Part shown: positions 61,379 to 64,000 of the stretch, one piece after another | Position numbering within the stretch: position 1 is the first letter of the stretch | Layout: each line of letters starts with the position of its first letter | Source: Streptomyces chrestomyceticus JCM 4735 | GTDB lineage: Bacteria > Actinomycetota > Actinomycetes > Streptomycetales > Streptomycetaceae | Direction of reading: 5' to 3' | DNA length: 64,000 nucleotides | Assembly (NCBI RefSeq): GCF_003865135.1 | Contig: NZ_BHZC01000001.1 | Span: 3,100,001-3,164,000, forward strand | Position numbers and translations under genes: made by a program | The notes under the pieces: model-generated | The model's input: only the letters and a program-made list of their open reading frames with translations | Told to the model about the DNA's origin: nothing | The model's database searches: none

Positions 61379-62665
61379 TCAGCCGTCGACGCGGACCGGC
61401 AGCGACTCGATCCCGTACACGATCGACAGCTTGCGGAACGCCAGCTCCTCCGGCCGCACCGCGAGCCGCATGGCGGGGAAGCGCCGCACCAGCGCGGGGT
61501 AGGCGGCGCGCAGCTCCATCTTGGCCAGCTCGGCGCCGACGCAGCGGTGGATGCCGTAGCCGAAGGCGAGGTGCGAGGGCACGTTGCGGGACGGGTCGAA
61601 GCGCTCCATGCCGGGGCCCAGCTTGCCGTCCCGGTCGGCGCCGCTCAGCGAGCACAGCACCACGTCGCCCTTGGCGATCTGCACACCGGCGATCTCCAGG
61701 TCCTCGCGCGCGAACCGGGGGAAGGCCACCTGTACGACGGTGAGGTAGCGCAGCAGCTCCTCCACGTAGCGGTCGGCCGCCTCGTCGCCGTCCTTGAGGG
61801 CCGCGAAGTGCGAGTCGTCCTGGAGGAGCACCAGGGCGCCCAGCGCGAGCATGCTCGCGGTCGTCTCGAAGCCGCCGGTCAGCACGCCGTCGGCCAGGCC
61901 CGCCAGCTCCTCGTCGCTGACCGAGTCGCCGTGCTCCTTGACGATCATGCCGAGCAGGCCGTCGCCCGGGTTCTGCCGCTGCTTCTTGACCACCTCACGG
62001 AAATACGAGAGGGATTCCGATATGGCGCCGAAGGAGGCGTTGGCGCCGCTGAAAAGGTCGAAGCGGGCGGCGCTGAGCCGCTCGAAGTCCGCGCGGTCCT
62101 CGTACGGAACTCCGAGGAGTTCGCAAATGACCAGCGAGGGAATGGGCAGGGCGAACATCTCGACCAGGTCGACCGGGTCGCCGGCGGCGCCGGCCTTCTC
62201 CATGGCGTCCAGCCGCTCCTCCACGATCTCGTGGATACGGGGCGTGAGCCGGTTGAGGCGGCGCATGGTGAATTCGGGGGTCAGCAGCCGGCGCAGCCGG
62301 GTGTGCACCGGCGGGTCGGCGAAACCGAGGCCGCCGGGGTTCTGGTCGGTGCTGGCGCCGGCCTGCCCGATGAGGTTGGTGAAGTCGGAGCTGAAGGCGT
62401 TGCCCTTGCCCAGGACGGCCTTGACCTCGTCGTAACCGGTGACCAGCCACACATTGGCGGCGATCGGCACCGGCAGCTTGCTGATGGGCTCCTTCTCCCG
62501 CACCGTCGCCAGCTCGCCCACCGGGTCCAGCCCGTTCCGCCGCAGCGGCATCAACACAGACTCGGGCAAGAAAGACATCCGAGACAGGTCGAAGCCCTTC
62601 TTTCGTGTCCGTGCCATATACATACGGCCGGCCCAGGCGATGATCCGGGAACGGAGAGTCGTCAT
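61379..62665 (-). CDS. Cytochrome P450
   Basis: This 428-residue P450 has the I-helix motif VLTGGFETTASMLALG, the ExxR motif in YVEELLRYLT and the heme loop LAFGYGIHRCVGAELAKMELR. It resembles actinobacterial macrolide/peptide-tailoring P450s (CYP105/107-like) more than the first one does. The first 30 residues carry a basic extension (MTTLRSRIIAWAGRMYMARTRKK). ATG 62665 has only a weak AAAGG 13 nt upstream, but a small frame ends 4 nt before it, so translation may be coupled. No redox partner gene is adjacent. Confidence 0.94.
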   Translation of the reverse strand: MTTLRSRIIAWAGRMYMARTRKKGFDLSRMSFLPESVLMPLRRNGLDPVGELATVREKEPISKLPVPIAANVWLVTGYDEVKAVLGKGNAFSSDFTNLIGQAGASTDQNPGGLGFADPPVHTRLRRLLTPEFTMRRLNRLTPRIHEIVEERLDAMEKAGAAGDPVDLVEMFALPIPSLVICELLGVPYEDRADFERLSAARFDLFSGANASFGAISESLSYFREVVKKQRQNPGDGLLGMIVKEHGDSVSDEELAGLADGVLTGGFETTASMLALGALVLLQDDSHFAALKDGDEAADRYVEELLRYLTVVQVAFPRFAREDLEIAGVQIAKGDVVLCSLSGADRDGKLGPGMERFDPSRNVPSHLAFGYGIHRCVGAELAKMELRAAYPALVRRFPAMRLAVRPEELAFRKLSIVYGIESLPVRVDG

Positions 62666-62669
62666 GACG

Positions 62670-62867
62670 CTAATACTGCCTTTCGTCGAGGGGGACGGTC
62701 ACCCGCCCTCGGCGGGCCCCGGTAAGGGCTGCCGAACGCCGGGACATCCGCTCGGCGTTCGCGGATGTGACGTGCGCCATGGACCGGTCGGCCGCATCCA
62801 GCGTGACGAGCTCAGCCTTGTACATATGTGTGCGCGTGGTCTTGAGGGCGAGTTTACAAACTGCCAT
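62670..62867 (-). CDS. Small ORF directly upstream of the second P450
   Basis: From ATG 62867 (MAVCKLALKTTRTHMYKAEL) the frame encodes 65 residues; an internal ATG leaves 51. It ends ...RRGRVTVPLDERQY with TAG 4 nt before the P450 start. Third codon positions in the last 50 codons are about 80% G/C, as expected for coding DNA here, but no clear ribosome site precedes either ATG. It may be a short leader coupling translation of the P450, or a precursor peptide. I do not recognise it. Confidence 0.35.
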   Translation of the reverse strand: MAVCKLALKTTRTHMYKAELVTLDAADRSMAHVTSANAERMSRRSAALTGARRGRVTVPLDERQY

Positions 62868-63404
62868 TGCACGCAATCACGGAACAACCCCTGTTCGCCC
62901 CCTAGGGGCTTCCCCGGAGACGGCCGCGGCGCGGCCCGGTCCGCGCGAACCGGCCCTGCTCGCGGGCCAGTAGGCAGCCGCGCCGCGACGCGTCGCCGGG
63001 ACTGTGGAGCTACCGGGTGCCATGGACAAAAGCCAACCGTAAGCGGGGTGCGCGGCCCACCGTTTCCGTCACGGGCGAACGAGGCAACCCGCACGCCGTT
63101 TCGCGCGTCCGCCCCGCCCGGCCGGTGCGACGGCCGGACGCTACCGGGGCCGCCCAGCGCCATACGGCCGCGGAAACCGTGCCCGCCCGGCCCCGGCATC
63201 CTGCCCGACAGCCCTCGCGGGCCGGAGCGGCGCCTGCCCCGTTTACCGGCACCCGTACCCGTACGCCCCCTTGCACACGGCCGCACGCACGGCTCCGACG
63301 CACGGCCGTACACGTACATCCCGCACCTCGCACGCCACACCACACCCACCCCACCGAACCCGACATAAAGGACATATGCCTCAACGCTTGCTACGTTGCC
63401 TGTC
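62868..63404. other. Gene-free region before the FtsW-like gene
   Basis: These roughly 540 bp contain no convincing gene. The last 40 bp are AT-richer and include TACGTT (63392-63397), a -10-like element placed so that transcription would start at or near the ATG at 63405. Confidence 0.4.
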
Positions 63405-64000
63405 ATGACCGCACCCACGGCGGACGCTCCCCCACCGGGCCTGAGGATGCCCGGACGCCGGGGCACCGAACTGGCCCTCCTCGCCGGCGCCGTCCTGATC
63501 AGCGTCTGCGGGTACATCGACGTCGGGCTCGCCCGGCAGAACGCCGTCCCCGGCGACGCCGCGAGCTACGGGGCGGGCCTGGCCGCCCTGGCCCTCCTGG
63601 GCCACCTCGCCGTCAGGTTCCGCGCCCCCTACGCCGACCCCCTGCTGCTCCCCATCGCCATCCTGCTGAACGGGCTCGGGCTGCTGCTGATCTTCCGGCT
63701 CGACCTGGAGACGCCCGCCGACCGGGCGTCGCCCACCCAGCTCGTCTGGTCCGCACTCGGCGTCGGCCTGTTCGCCGCCGTCGTCCTGCTGCTGCGGGAC
63801 CACCGCACTCTCCAGCGCTACGCCTATGTGTCGGTCGCCGCCGGGCTGGCCCTGATGGTCGTCCCGATCTTCTTCCCGGCCGTGAACGGGGCCAAGATCT
63901 GGATCCGGGTGGCGGGCTTCTCCTTCCAGCCCGGCGAGTTCGCGAAGATCCTCATCACCGTCTTCTTCGCCGCGTACCTGGCGGCCAACCGCAGCGCCCT
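63405..64000 (+). CDS. FtsW/RodA/SpoVE-family protein, N-terminal part
   Basis: The frame opens at ATG 63405 and runs off the window, showing 198 residues. After a Pro-rich start (MTAPTADAPPPGLRMPGRRG) come about six membrane helices and the family segment NGAKIWIRVAGFSFQPGEFAKILI, which is the conserved loop of SEDS peptidoglycan polymerases. No Shine-Dalgarno sequence precedes the ATG, but a -10-like TACGTT ends 7 nt upstream, so the mRNA may be leaderless. I recall a homologue in this chromosomal neighbourhood in S. coelicolor, so it probably marks the far edge of the biosynthetic cluster. Confidence 0.93.
   Translation, partial: MTAPTADAPPPGLRMPGRRGTELALLAGAVLISVCGYIDVGLARQNAVPGDAASYGAGLAALALLGHLAVRFRAPYADPLLLPIAILLNGLGLLLIFRLDLETPADRASPTQLVWSALGVGLFAAVVLLLRDHRTLQRYAYVSVAAGLALMVVPIFFPAVNGAKIWIRVAGFSFQPGEFAKILITVFFAAYLAANRSA

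Noticed and set aside
54133..62665. Epoxyketone proteasome-inhibitor pathway
   Set aside because: Those pathways extend the peptide with an AT-containing methylating PKS module, whereas this module ends in a reductase and the dehydrogenase here groups with a C3-ACP pathway. A distant relation cannot be excluded.

Overview
The window is about 70% G+C, with dense GTG/ATG starts, strong GGAGG-type ribosome sites and many 4-nt ATGA gene overlaps. It looks like a Streptomyces (or close relative) chromosome. The core gene order is the one I recall around the atp operon of S. coelicolor: cobalamin adenosyltransferase, two-component pair, chitinase, DUF2550, ATP synthase, glyA, prfA, rpmE, rho, thr genes, lysA.

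Positions 1-33351 are conserved chromosome. On the plus strand lie the end of an ABC-2 permease, a PduO-type adenosyltransferase, a frameshifted sensor kinase with its intact NarL-type regulator, and a secreted GH18 chitinase behind a promoter carrying two DasR-like sites. From 6176 to 33088 everything is on the minus strand. In transcription order this is an orphan receiver protein, nrtL, lysA, hom, thrC, thrB, rho, an LCP ligase, rpmE, prfA, prmC, a Sua5/YrdC protein, a phosphatase-like protein whose nucleophilic Cys is Ser, glyA, a WecA/TagO-like transferase, atpIBEFHAGDC (with a Rex-like operator in front) and DUF2550. A tRNA-Arg(CCG) at 33280 ends this block.

Positions 33352-35230 are a decayed patch: a toxin-antitoxin pair with a frameshifted antitoxin and a PIN toxin lacking one metal-binding Asp, a possible membrane-protein remnant, an endonuclease V-like gene and short direct repeats.

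Positions 35231-62872 hold a biosynthetic gene cluster that I cannot match to a known product. A ten-gene, translationally coupled minus-strand operon (58794 to 46758) encodes a TIM-barrel isomerase, a discrete carrier protein, a KS-T-reductase protein with no acyltransferase, four FkbH/I/J/K-like proteins for a hydroxymalonyl-ACP type unit, a KAS III-like protein with an altered catalytic triad, an MFS exporter and a free-standing adenylation enzyme. A phosphopantetheinyl transferase gene lies on the opposite strand, followed by a 3,560-residue NRPS of layout A(N-MT)-T-C-A-T-C-A-T-C. Two cytochrome P450 genes lie at the other end.

My working model is as follows. The NRPS makes a tripeptide starting with an N-methylated aromatic residue. 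Its orphan last C domain adds a fourth residue carried by the discrete A/T pair. The KS extends this with a hydroxylated C2 unit, and the reductase domain releases an aldehyde or alcohol. The P450s tailor the product and the MFS protein exports it. At 63405 an FtsW/RodA-family gene begins and runs off the window, so the cluster appears to sit between conserved chromosomal genes.
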